Below, one piece after another: positions 17,286 to 26,722 of a stretch of 64,000 nucleotides of DNA. Source of the DNA: Halomonas sp. CH40 (GTDB lineage: Bacteria > Pseudomonadota > Gammaproteobacteria > Pseudomonadales > Halomonadaceae); assembly GCA_041875495.1 (NCBI GenBank), contig CP112982.1:2914001-2978000 (forward strand). The letters run 5' to 3'. Position 1 is the stretch's first letter. Each line of letters begins with the position of its first letter. The position numbers were made by a program, and so were the translations under genes. The notes beneath the pieces were generated by a model. The model made no database searches. It was not told the origin of the DNA and saw only the letters and a list, made by a program, of their open reading frames with translations.

Positions 17286-20200
17286 TCAGGCAATAACCGA
17301 AAGTGCGAAGTCTTCCTCTGTCAGCCCTGTTACATCGGCCAGTTCATCCAGTGACTCCACTGCGGCTACCTGCTCACGGCCATCGGTATCGCTCCAGTCA
17401 GCATCAAACCACAGTTCAGCCATGCTGGTATCGCTATTGAAAGCCATCAGATAGGCTTCCACGCTCTCCCCGGCAGCTGCTGTGGCAAGATCGTCCGCAC
17501 TGACGCCCGTCTGCAGAATGATCAAACCATCGTCGTCTAACGCAATATCCGCCAGGCTATCACGGGCAACAAAGTTATCGGCACCCAGAGCATCACCTTC
17601 GGCAACATCATCACCAAAGCTCATCAAGCCGTCGTTGTCGAAAGCGATCAGATCGTCATCGTCCGTGGTAAAATCTGTCAATGTGGTGACACCACGGCCT
17701 GAACCACCGAAGCCAAGTACAAAAGTATCGGCGCCTGCCTCACCGCTCAAGACATTATCACCGCCCAGACCATACAGCCAATCGTTACCGGCTCCGCTTT
17801 CAATGCGGTTATCAAGGCTATTACCGGTGAGCTGATCAGCAAACTCTGTGCCGATCAGGTCTTTCACGAAGTCAGCTTTGTAGTCCTCCAGACTGGTGGT
17901 CAACACATCTACAAGGTTGTCACTGTCAGACGATAACTCAATGACAGCCCCAGTACCCAGCTCTTCAATCAGCGCTTCGTAGGTCGAAATCTGAGAGCCT
18001 GTTACCGCGAAGATGGGGTAGATGCCGCCGCCTTCCAGAGCTTCACGCACCTGATCAATGGACGGGTAATCTTCTCCTGAGCCCGGCGGGTCACCATCGG
18101 GTACCCTGTCGCCATTATTAGGCGGAAGATCATAAGTCATCCGCTCAAATGTTTCTTCGTCAAAGGTAGTGAGGCCAGTACCATCACCTGCGACGTGATA
18201 ATCCGCATCAGTAAGCAGCACTAACGCGCGTAGCGCATCCGGACGGTAGCCCACGCCGGTGGCATCCATATCCACACTGCCATCTTCCAGATAGGCCAAC
18301 GGGTCATTGGCACGCAAGCCTATTTGCAGCAATGATGTTAACTGGGATTCAGGTAAATCAGCACCTGATTTGATCTCCATACCTTCGTAAGCATTGCGTA
18401 ATACGGAAGGATCCAGCGAGAGCGGAGCATCGGTACGATACTCATAGTCACCACTAGAACCAAAGGGGCTTAGTGGCTTGTCCACATAGGTCGCTACCCC
18501 AAAGGTACTGTTAGGCTGAATCGCGCGCACACCGGCAATCAGGTCATCTATAAAGCCTGACGTACGAATCGTCGACAGATCATCGCTGAATGAGCCGGAA
18601 AGATCCTGAGAAAGCAGGATATCCAGCGGCTGCAGGCCGGTGGCTCCGGTGCCGGTACCCAGCTGCACCGTTGCGCCACCTTCCTCTGCGCCGCCATTAA
18701 TAGTGCCACCATCAGTCAGATCCACAACGGCGGGGCCATCTGCCATGGATAGATCCAGTGTGCTATTCCGGCCGCTGTCAATAATGGTTTTTTCGCCAGT
18801 ACCAGGCACCCTGTAGGTATCAGCACCGCCCAGGCCCACCATGATATCGTCACCCGCCAGACCATCCAGCACGTCATCTTCGGCGGTACCGGTTAGGTAA
18901 TCATCACCTTCTGTACCACGAATAACGCCGTCAGCATCTTTGCTGCCATCCACCGAATCAACGCGACGCGCTTCGCTGGCATCTGACCCTCTTACTTCCA
19001 GATCTCTGGTCAACGTATAACCTGACAAGGAGCCAAGATCAGAGGTCGTACTCAAGGCGCCACTACCACTGAGAATTCGCGCTCCCCCAAGGGCATCCAG
19101 CGAATCCACTTCCAGTGTTACCCCTTCCCCAAGGTCAACTTCACCCAGGAAGGCCAGACTGACGCCCTCAGCCAACCTGAAGGTGGTGGGTTCATCAGCG
19201 CGAATCCGCAATGTGCTACTGCCGTCACCTGTCAGCGAAACAAGCTCTTCCAACTGCTTGGAATCAAACACAACGGAAGAACGAATTTCTACGGTCGTCA
19301 CGCCGCTAATGTCATAATTACTCAGGTCAGCATCACCAATGACATAGAGGGTATTTGAACCACCGCCCCCTTCAATGCGGCCTGCACCGCCGTCAGCATC
19401 CTCATTGAACACCTCGCCATTCAGCTCGGTAATCGGGAAGCCCAGCGCTTCGGTAGTATCGGTGCTTTGCACTTTACCGCCAGAAGACACATCACCGACG
19501 ACCACAAAGGTGTCATCACTTGCGCCACCCAACATGGTGTCAACAGCACCACCGCCACGTAGCGTTGCGCCGTCATCGCCAGCCCGCAGCACATCTGCGC
19601 CTCCCCCTGTGGTGAGGAAGCCGTCACCGACGACAAATGTCTCAGTGGCCGTGTTGCCATCCCCGTCAGAAGCGGTCAATGTCAGCTCGATACGCTCATC
19701 CGTATCCAGTGACTCGCCATCCTTGAGCTTTAGCGTGGTGCCCGTTTCAGTATCCAGCTCGAAGCGTTCATCACCTTCAAGACTAAAACTAAAGCCTGTA
19801 TCGCTCTCGCCAGACACAACCGCACTCAAAAGCCCCAATTCAGCGCCCGCATCACCTGCCTGAACCGCCGTACCGTCAAACGCCACCTTTACATCAAGGG
19901 GGCCGGGGTCCGGCTCGGGTTCGTTGAGAGCCTCAATATTAGTTTCCAACGCCTCTTTATCATCGGCAGAAGCCCCCCGGGCCAGGGTGAATGCCAATGC
20001 TGCAAGACTTAACTCACCACTCTCCACCTTATCAGTCCAGAAGGCAGCCCCTTCAGCATCCGGCTCACGGCTGAACAGACTGCCATACAGGGCGTTAACC
20101 TGCTCTCTGGTATCCAGATCGCCGTATTTCTCCAGGTACTCGTCTGAATTACCAAAATCATCGATGATGGAATCTAGCTCTCCCTCAGCAGACTTGATAG

Positions 20201-20651
20201 CGTTTATCCAGAAGGCTCTGCCTTCGTCATCAGCGGCACGCCCGTAGTAGCCTGCGTAGAGCAAATCGACGATTTCACCGTAGGTTTCTCCCAGAGCATC
20301 ATCGATCCGTTGCTCAAAAGCCGTCGCATCTTCCCCCTCAGCAGCATCGGTAATAAACCGCGCTACCTCAGTGACAGTCTCTTCACCCTCAGCAAGCTTG
20401 TCCGCCCAATAGGCACGGCCTTCGCTCTCAGCATCGCGCCCGAACAGGTGTTGATATAGGGTATTGACCTGTCCTTCCTCGTCCAGGCCCGCGTATACTT
20501 CTTCAAATTCAGGTGCTTTTGTGAATGCCTGAGCAACAGCCTCAAAGCCGTTTGCTTCAAGCTGATCAGCCCAATAAAGCAGCCCTTCCCAGTCTGCCGC
20601 GCGGTTATAAACAGCAAGATATAGTGCTTGAACCTCAGCATGTGTTGACAT
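17286..20651 (-). CDS. Secreted DUF4214/RTX protein with integrin-beta-like VWA domain
   Basis: A very acidic 1121-residue protein, probably exported by a type I system to the cell surface or medium. Start ATG at 20651 (MSTHAEVQALY) has AAGGGG upstream; a longer frame exists but is less likely. Domains in order: DUF4214 repeats (1-235), a cadherin-like repeat (about 251-345), a first RTX-like turn region (346-385), beta-rich spacer, RTX nonapeptides (575-612), VWA (671-925), a second RTX block (930-973) and an acidic C-terminal tail. The VWA MIDAS is DLSGSFSDDL: Asp683, Ser685, Ser687 plus Asp690/Asp691, the spacing of integrin-beta MIDAS and ADMIDAS. It continues with LLTDADYHVAGDG and YPSI...IYPIFAVT, also integrin-beta-like. 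A role in adhesion is inferred. No type I secretion genes are in this window. Confidence 0.9.
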   Translation of the reverse strand: MSTHAEVQALYLAVYNRAADWEGLLYWADQLEANGFEAVAQAFTKAPEFEEVYAGLDEEGQVNTLYQHLFGRDAESEGRAYWADKLAEGEETVTEVARFITDAAEGEDATAFEQRIDDALGETYGEIVDLLYAGYYGRAADDEGRAFWINAIKSAEGELDSIIDDFGNSDEYLEKYGDLDTREQVNALYGSLFSREPDAEGAAFWTDKVESGELSLAALAFTLARGASADDKEALETNIEALNEPEPDPGPLDVKVAFDGTAVQAGDAGAELGLLSAVVSGESDTGFSFSLEGDERFELDTETGTTLKLKDGESLDTDERIELTLTASDGDGNTATETFVVGDGFLTTGGGADVLRAGDDGATLRGGGAVDTMLGGASDDTFVVVGDVSSGGKVQSTDTTEALGFPITELNGEVFNEDADGGAGRIEGGGGSNTLYVIGDADLSNYDISGVTTVEIRSSVVFDSKQLEELVSLTGDGSSTLRIRADEPTTFRLAEGVSLAFLGEVDLGEGVTLEVDSLDALGGARILSGSGALSTTSDLGSLSGYTLTRDLEVRGSDASEARRVDSVDGSKDADGVIRGTEGDDYLTGTAEDDVLDGLAGDDIMVGLGGADTYRVPGTGEKTIIDSGRNSTLDLSMADGPAVVDLTDGGTINGGAEEGGATVQLGTGTGATGLQPLDILLSQDLSGSFSDDLSTIRTSGFIDDLIAGVRAIQPNSTFGVATYVDKPLSPFGSSGDYEYRTDAPLSLDPSVLRNAYEGMEIKSGADLPESQLTSLLQIGLRANDPLAYLEDGSVDMDATGVGYRPDALRALVLLTDADYHVAGDGTGLTTFDEETFERMTYDLPPNNGDRVPDGDPPGSGEDYPSIDQVREALEGGGIYPIFAVTGSQISTYEALIEELGTGAVIELSSDSDNLVDVLTTSLEDYKADFVKDLIGTEFADQLTGNSLDNRIESGAGNDWLYGLGGDNVLSGEAGADTFVLGFGGSGRGVTTLTDFTTDDDDLIAFDNDGLMSFGDDVAEGDALGADNFVARDSLADIALDDDGLIILQTGVSADDLATAAAGESVEAYLMAFNSDTSMAELWFDADWSDTDGREQVAAVESLDELADVTGLTEEDFALSVIA

Positions 20652-21019
20652 AACCAGCCCCTTTTTTTGGATGTGACGTTTGAAAACAGCCAAGCGTCAA
20701 AATGTAACCAAGTCTTATTTCTTACCCGAAAGTAAGGCTTGTTAACATTTAATATCATAGACTAGCAAAGGCTTAGCCAACTGCCCCATGCATTTGAATA
20801 GGATCAGCAAAAACCCACCTTTTGCTGAGGGCTGTTGAGGTCAATACATCCCAACAAAATCAACGTATATTTATCATAATTTAATGTTTTAGCGACCGAC
20901 CCGCATAAAACCAAAGTATTAATGGAAAAATAAAAACTACCAATAAAAAAGCCGCCCTGAGTGGGCGGCTAGAAAACGTGCGTATTAACCATACAGGTCA
21001 ACGCTGGCATGGCCGGTTA
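20652..21019. other. Intergenic region upstream of the DUF4214/VWA gene
   Basis: About 370 bp, AT-rich. It contains an 8-bp inverted repeat CAGCAAAA/TTTTGCTG (20805-20827) about 155-175 bp upstream of the VWA gene start, and the ilvD terminator on the right side. Probable -10-like sequences occur around 20750-20760 on the minus strand. No gene is seen. Confidence 0.5.
20950..20970 (-). terminator. Rho-independent terminator of ilvD
   Basis: Minus strand: AGCCGCCC, a 5-base loop, GGGCGGCT, then a run of six Ts. It is a classic intrinsic terminator about 50 bp after the ilvD stop. Confidence 0.9.
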
Positions 21020-22702
21020 TCAATCGCCATCAGTCACCGCACCCGTGCTCGCAGAGCTGACCTGCTTGGCATACTTCGCCAGCACGCCTTTGGCATAACG
21101 CGCCGTGGGCTGCTGCCAGGCTGCGCGGCGGCGGGCCATCTCTTCGTCGCTGATATGCACATCAATGGTATCGGCTTCAGCGTCAATGGTGATCGCGTCG
21201 CCATCTTCCACCAGTGCCAGCGGGCCACCTACGAAGGCTTCCGGAGAGACGTGGCCAACCACAAAGCCGTGGCTGCCGCCGGAGAAACGGCCATCGGTAA
21301 TCAGGGCCACATCGTTACCCAGGCCACGGCCCATGATCGCTGAGGTAGGCGTGAGCATCTCGCGCATACCCGGGCCACCCTTGGGGCCTTCGTAACGAAT
21401 CACGACCACGTCACCGGCGACCACGGTGCCATCGTTGATGCGGGCCTGAGCTTCCTCTTCAGAGCCAAACACCCGCGCCGAGCCGCTGAAGCGGGTGCCT
21501 TCCTTGCCGGTGATCTTGGCCACAGCGCCTTCCGGTGCCAGATTGCCGAACAGGATACGCAGGTGGCTTTCCGCCTTCAGCGGGTTACCCAGCGGAGCAA
21601 TGATCTGCTGATCCATGGGGTAAGGCTCAACGTCCGCCAGGTTTTCCGCCAGCGTCTTGCCGGTAACCGTCAGGCACTCACCGTTCAATAGGCCCGCATC
21701 AAGCAGAATCTTCATCAGCGGCTGGATACCGCCAATCGCCACCAGCTCGCTCATCATGTAATGGCCGCTGGGGCGCAGGTCAGCCAGTACCGGCACGCGC
21801 TTGCCGATGTCGGTAAAGTCGGCCAGGCTCAGCTCGACGCCAATTGTCCGCGCCATGCCAATCAGGTGCAGCACCGCATTGGTAGAGCCACCCAGCGCAA
21901 TCACGATGGTAATGGCATTCTCGAAGGCTGCCCGAGTCATGATATCGGAGGGCTTGATATCCCTGGCGAGTAGTTCCAGCACCGCTTCACCGGCTGCCTT
22001 GCAGTCGTCACGCTTATCCTGGGAAATGGCATTCTGCGCCGAGCTGCCCGGCAGGCTCATGCCAAGGGCTTCGATTGCCGAGGCCATCGTATTGGCCGTG
22101 TACATGCCGCCGCAGGAACCCGGCCCAGGAATGGCGGTTTCCTCGATGTTCTTGAGCTCGATCAGATCGATATCACCACGCGAATGCGCGCCCATTGCCT
22201 CGAACACCGAGACAATATCAGTGTGCCCCTTGCCGGGCATGATGGTGCCGCCATAAACGAAGATACCGGGGCGATTCAGGCGTGCTAGCCCCATCACACA
22301 GCCCGGCATATTCTTGTCACAGCCACCAATCGTCACCAGGCCATCAAAGCCCTCACAGCCCGCTACGGTTTCAATCGAATCGGTGATCACTTCCCGTGAC
22401 ACCAGCGAATACTTCATGCCCTCGGTGCCGTTGGCAATGCCATCAGAAATGGTGATGGTATTAAAGATAACGCCCTTACCACCGGCCGCATCGGCACCAT
22501 CACGGGAAAACTCCGCCAGCTCGCCAATATGGCTGTTACACGGGGTGACCATGCTCCAGGTGGAGGCGATGCCGATTTGCGGCTTTTTGAAGTCATCATC
22601 GTTGAACCCAACGGCGCGCAGCATGGCACGGCTAGCCGCTTTACCCGGGCCATCAACCACCTGGGATGAATGGCGACGTGACGTGTTATTAGACTCGGTC
22701 AT
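21020..22702 (-). CDS. ilvD: Dihydroxy-acid dehydratase
   Basis: Fe-S enzyme that dehydrates 2,3-dihydroxy-isovalerate and -methylvalerate to the 2-keto acids in valine and isoleucine synthesis. At 560 residues it belongs to the shorter IlvD form (E. coli IlvD is about 616). Three cysteines fitting a cluster site are present: Cys55 (TPCNSHIG), Cys128 (GGCDKNMPGC) and Cys197 (GSCGGMYTANTM), along with the conserved GRFSGG(S)HGFVVGH near the C-terminus. The pattern suggests the [2Fe-2S] type, by family knowledge. It is monocistronic, with its own terminator and a 440-bp upstream gap. Confidence 0.95.
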   Translation of the reverse strand: MTESNNTSRRHSSQVVDGPGKAASRAMLRAVGFNDDDFKKPQIGIASTWSMVTPCNSHIGELAEFSRDGADAAGGKGVIFNTITISDGIANGTEGMKYSLVSREVITDSIETVAGCEGFDGLVTIGGCDKNMPGCVMGLARLNRPGIFVYGGTIMPGKGHTDIVSVFEAMGAHSRGDIDLIELKNIEETAIPGPGSCGGMYTANTMASAIEALGMSLPGSSAQNAISQDKRDDCKAAGEAVLELLARDIKPSDIMTRAAFENAITIVIALGGSTNAVLHLIGMARTIGVELSLADFTDIGKRVPVLADLRPSGHYMMSELVAIGGIQPLMKILLDAGLLNGECLTVTGKTLAENLADVEPYPMDQQIIAPLGNPLKAESHLRILFGNLAPEGAVAKITGKEGTRFSGSARVFGSEEEAQARINDGTVVAGDVVVIRYEGPKGGPGMREMLTPTSAIMGRGLGNDVALITDGRFSGGSHGFVVGHVSPEAFVGGPLALVEDGDAITIDAEADTIDVHISDEEMARRRAAWQQPTARYAKGVLAKYAKQVSSASTGAVTDGD

Positions 22703-23143
22703 GGATATTTTCTCTTGGCTTGACTCAGGTTATCTGCATAGCTTGGCGATACCTTAGCGTTCACGCAAGAAAATATCATGGCAAAGACACTGGTATCTCG
22801 GGTAAAGGGCATGGTATCGCGACTATGGTGTTATGAACTAAAGATACTGCTACACACAAGCACCAAGCGCTGGGGACGTTGAAATACTCACCGCGCCTGT
22901 TCATCAGCCAAGCTGCCATTGGCAACGCGGACGCCTATCGAGAGCAACAAAGTCAGGCATGGAGCACTCCTGAGTGCGTCAGACGAGAATCAAATAAGCG
23001 TGGCTCGCCAACCATCACCTTGTGTTTAAACAAGAACATTGTGAGGCCCAGCCTAAGCAGTAAGCTCCTACCTACGAAACTCACAGGCAGCCTCAACTTA
23101 TGGCACCATAGCGCTACGCCTCTCCGTGAAGGAACACCGTCTT
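22703..23143. other. Intergenic region between divergent ilvD and recC
   Basis: About 440 bp with no convincing gene. A 196-codon frame starting at 22879 runs into recC out of frame; it lacks any recognisable domain and is taken as noncoding. The region must hold the ilvD and recCBD promoters, which I cannot place precisely. Confidence 0.5.
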
Positions 23144-26100
23144 ATGCCTGTCAGCTCGCTGCCCTCACCAACACCGTCCTCAGCGACCGCCTTCTCCTCT
23201 ACGCCGCTCACACCGGGGTTCATGGTGGTGCACGGCAACCGGCTGGAAGATTTGCGCAAGCTGGCGGTAGAGTGGATGCGCCTGCACCCGTTGGGGCCGC
23301 TGGAAAACGAGACTTTGCTGGTACAGAGCAACGGCATTGGCCAGTGGTTAAAGCTGGCGCTGGCGGAAGACCCGAAAAACGGTGGGGCGGGGATTGCCGC
23401 GGCCCTGGATGTGATGCTGCCCGCGCGCTTCCTATGGCAGGCATACCGCACTGTACTCACGCATGTTGACCAGGACGGCGAGGCAGTACCGGAAACCTCG
23501 CCGTTTGATAAATCCCGCCTGGTATGGCGGCTGTTACGCCTTTTGCCCGACCTGGCAGAACAAGAGGCGTTTGCCCCCATCGCCCAGTTCCTGGAAACCG
23601 ACCGCGATCAGCGCAAGCATTACCAGCTGGCGGAGCGGCTAGCAGATCTGTTCGATCAGTATCAGGTCTACCGCGCCGACTGGCTGGATGCCTGGGCCAG
23701 AGGTGAGGACGTGCTGATTACCGCACGCGGCGAAACTCGCCCCCTGGATGATCACCAGCGCTGGCAGCCCGAATTATGGCGCATTCTGCGTGACGACGTG
23801 GCGGCTACTCAGGGTAACGCTGGGCTGAACAGCAGCCGCGCCCAGGTGCATCAACGCTTTCTAAAGGCCGCTGAACAGCTTGAAGGCCAGGCCTGCCCAC
23901 CGGGGCTGCCCCGGCGGCTGATGATTTTCGGTATTTCATCGCTGCCCAGCCAGACCCTGGAAGCACTAGCGGCGCTGTCCCGCTGCTGCCAGGTGGTGCT
24001 GTGCGTGCACAACCCCTGCCAGTTCTTCTGGGCGGATATCATCGAGCACAAGGATCTACTCCGCGCCAGCCGTTACCGCCAGCAGCGCAAGCACGGCATG
24101 CCGGAAACCCTGGATGTGCTCGGCACCGGCGACGCCGATGAGGCCCTGCACCTGCACGCCCAACCGCTGCTGGCCGCCTGGGGCAAGCAGGGCCGCGATT
24201 ACCTGCGCCTGCTCGATGAACACGATGATACCGGCGGCTATCAGCCCCTGTTTGAGCAGCAGGCGCTGCGCATTGATATGTTTGAACCCTTCAGCGAAGA
24301 ACATGGCTGCCTGCTGACCCAGCTTCAGGACGATGTTCGCGAATTGCGCCCGGTGGTGGAAACCAAGGAGCAGTGGCCAACAGTACCGCTGGCAGATGAT
24401 TCCATCGTTTTCCATATTGCCCACGGCCCCCAGCGCGAAGTCGAGATCCTGCATGACCAGCTGCTGGCCGCCTTCAGCGCCGACCCGGCGCTGCGGCCCA
24501 GAGACATTATCGTCATGGTGCCGGATATCGACCGCTACGCGCCGCATATCGACGCCGTCTTCGGCCAGCTGCCAAATGATGACCCGCGTTATATTCCCTA
24601 CACCCTTTCCGACCAGGCCAGCCGCCACCGTCTGCCGTTGATGATAGCGCTGGAAAAACTCCTGCGCCTGCCAGAGCTGCGTCTCTCGGTTAGCGATGTG
24701 ATGGATCTGCTTGACGTGCCCGCCCTGCGCCAGCGTTTCGGGCTAGAGGAACGCGATCTGCCGGTGCTGGAGCGCTGGATGGAAGGCGCTGGCATCCGCT
24801 GGGGGCTAAACGCCAGGCAACGCCAGACCCTGGCCTTGCCCGAAGGGCTTGAGCAGAACACCTGGGCCTTTGGCCTGCGCCGCCTGCTGCTTGGCTATAG
24901 CGTGGGCGATGGCAACGCCTGGCAGGGCATCGAGCCGTTTGATGATATCGGCGGGCTGGAAGCGAGCCTGGCCGGGCCGCTGGCCACCCTGCTGGAAAAA
25001 CTCGAAGCTACCTGGGAGATTTTCTGCCAGCCCACCGATGCCGAGCATTGGGTCGCGCGGCTGCGCGAGCTGCTGGAGACCTTTTTTCTCACCGAGGATG
25101 CCCAGGAAAGCCTGATGCTGGGCAAGCTGGAAACCGGCCTGCAGCAGATATTCGACAGCAGCCAGGAAGCCCGGCTCGACGACGCCCTGCCGCTTTCCAT
25201 GGTGCGCGAACACTGGCTTTCGCAGATTGACGAGCACAGCCTTTCCCAGCGCTTTCTGGCCGGGGCGGTCAACTTTGCCACCCTGATGCCGATGCGCGCC
25301 ATTCCGTTCCAACGGGTGTGCCTGCTGGGCATGAACGATGGCGACTACCCACGCTCCCAGCCACCGCTGGATTTCGACCTGATGGGCAATGACTACCGCC
25401 CCGGCGACCGCTCCCGCCGGGAAGACGACCGCTACCTGTTTCTGGAAGCACTGCTCTCCGCCCGCCAGCAGCTCTACATCAGCTGGGTGGGCAAAAACCA
25501 GACCGACAACAGCAACATGCCGCCTTCGGTGCTGGTAGGCCAGCTGCGCGATCATCTCGACGCAGGCTGGCAGCCGGAAGAAGGCGCCAGCCTGGTTGAT
25601 ACCCTGACCACCACTCATCCGCTACAGCCCTTCAGCCGCGATTACTTCAACAACGCAGCCAGCCGACTGTTCACCTATGCCCATGAATGGCGAACCCTTC
25701 ACCAACCGCGCCCGCTAAAGGCCAGCCAAGCCACACTGCCAGCGCCACAACACCTGCCCGAAAGCCTGACCCTGAGCCAGCTGGGGCGCTTTCTGCAGGA
25801 ACCTGTGCGGACGTTTTTCAACACTCGCCTGGGGGTGTATTTCGAACAGGAGGCGATTGCCGAACTGGATGCCGAGCCCTTTACCCTGGATGGCCTGCAG
25901 AACTGGCAGCTGCAGGATCAGCTGATTGCCGCCCAGCGCCAGGCGGTTGATCAAGGCGAGCCGCGCATCGACGCCCTTCACGCCACCCTGGAACACTTTC
26001 AGGGCCAGGGCGTACTGGCTATCGGGGCCTTTGGCGAGCGCATGCGCGAGGCTCTGGCAGAGCCGATGGAAACTCTGTTCGACCACTATGCCCAAGCGCT

Positions 26101-26722
26101 GGAGGAATGGCCCATCGCCCTGGCAGAGACGCTGCCCGTCCGGCTGGAGGCCGCATGCGGCCTGACTCTTGAGGACCAATTGGGCGAGCTACGCGAAAAT
26201 ACACAAGGCCATCGTTGCCGCCTGTTGCTGCTCAGCAGCAGCCTGGTCAAGAACAAGCAATACCACTGGCATCATCTGTTGCGCCACTGGGTTGCCCATC
26301 TGGCGGGCAACCTGAAAGGCCCGATGACCACGCAACTGTTCTCCAAGGCAGGCAATGTCACCCTTGAACCGCTGGACGCCGACACCGCCCGCGCGCACCT
26401 GCAAACCCAGCTGGCGGCCTACACCCGCGGGCTGCAGACACCCCTGCCACTGGCCCCGAAGGCCGCTTTTGCCTGGCTGACCACCCTGCAGAAACCCAAG
26501 AACAACTCGCCGGATGATGCCTATTCCGCCGCCGAAAAAATCTACGAAGACGGCCGATACCACAGCGGCGAAGCCACCCAAAGCGCCTACCTGAGCCACC
26601 AATGGCCACATTTCGAGACGCTCTATCAGGCCAACACCGACCAAGGCGACCACTTCCTCGGGCTGATGGAAGCTCTCTACGCCCCGCTGATTCAGGCAGT
26701 AAAAAAAGGAGCGGATCAATGA
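23144..26722 (+). CDS. recC: Exodeoxyribonuclease V gamma subunit RecC
   Basis: Scaffold and Chi-recognition subunit of RecBCD, which resects double-strand ends and loads RecA. The protein is about 1192 residues from ATG 23144, chosen because AAGGAAC lies about 10 bases upstream; a GTG at 23126 is possible. It begins in the family manner (FMVVHGNRLEDLRKLAVEW, ENETLLVQSNGIGQWLKLALA) with the degenerate helicase folds of RecC, and later has PMRAIPFQRVCLLGMNDGDYPR and a C-terminal nuclease-like fold. Its TGA overlaps the recB ATG (ATGA), so the operon order is recC-recB-recD. Confidence 0.95.
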   Translation: MPVSSLPSPTPSSATAFSSTPLTPGFMVVHGNRLEDLRKLAVEWMRLHPLGPLENETLLVQSNGIGQWLKLALAEDPKNGGAGIAAALDVMLPARFLWQAYRTVLTHVDQDGEAVPETSPFDKSRLVWRLLRLLPDLAEQEAFAPIAQFLETDRDQRKHYQLAERLADLFDQYQVYRADWLDAWARGEDVLITARGETRPLDDHQRWQPELWRILRDDVAATQGNAGLNSSRAQVHQRFLKAAEQLEGQACPPGLPRRLMIFGISSLPSQTLEALAALSRCCQVVLCVHNPCQFFWADIIEHKDLLRASRYRQQRKHGMPETLDVLGTGDADEALHLHAQPLLAAWGKQGRDYLRLLDEHDDTGGYQPLFEQQALRIDMFEPFSEEHGCLLTQLQDDVRELRPVVETKEQWPTVPLADDSIVFHIAHGPQREVEILHDQLLAAFSADPALRPRDIIVMVPDIDRYAPHIDAVFGQLPNDDPRYIPYTLSDQASRHRLPLMIALEKLLRLPELRLSVSDVMDLLDVPALRQRFGLEERDLPVLERWMEGAGIRWGLNARQRQTLALPEGLEQNTWAFGLRRLLLGYSVGDGNAWQGIEPFDDIGGLEASLAGPLATLLEKLEATWEIFCQPTDAEHWVARLRELLETFFLTEDAQESLMLGKLETGLQQIFDSSQEARLDDALPLSMVREHWLSQIDEHSLSQRFLAGAVNFATLMPMRAIPFQRVCLLGMNDGDYPRSQPPLDFDLMGNDYRPGDRSRREDDRYLFLEALLSARQQLYISWVGKNQTDNSNMPPSVLVGQLRDHLDAGWQPEEGASLVDTLTTTHPLQPFSRDYFNNAASRLFTYAHEWRTLHQPRPLKASQATLPAPQHLPESLTLSQLGRFLQEPVRTFFNTRLGVYFEQEAIAELDAEPFTLDGLQNWQLQDQLIAAQRQAVDQGEPRIDALHATLEHFQGQGVLAIGAFGERMREALAEPMETLFDHYAQALEEWPIALAETLPVRLEAACGLTLEDQLGELRENTQGHRCRLLLLSSSLVKNKQYHWHHLLRHWVAHLAGNLKGPMTTQLFSKAGNVTLEPLDADTARAHLQTQLAAYTRGLQTPLPLAPKAAFAWLTTLQKPKNNSPDDAYSAAEKIYEDGRYHSGEATQSAYLSHQWPHFETLYQANTDQGDHFLGLMEALYAPLIQAVKKGADQ

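Noticed and set aside
22879..23469. 196-codon plus-strand frame between ilvD and recC
   Set aside because: It overlaps the recC start out of frame, has no recognisable domain and no convincing ribosome-binding site.
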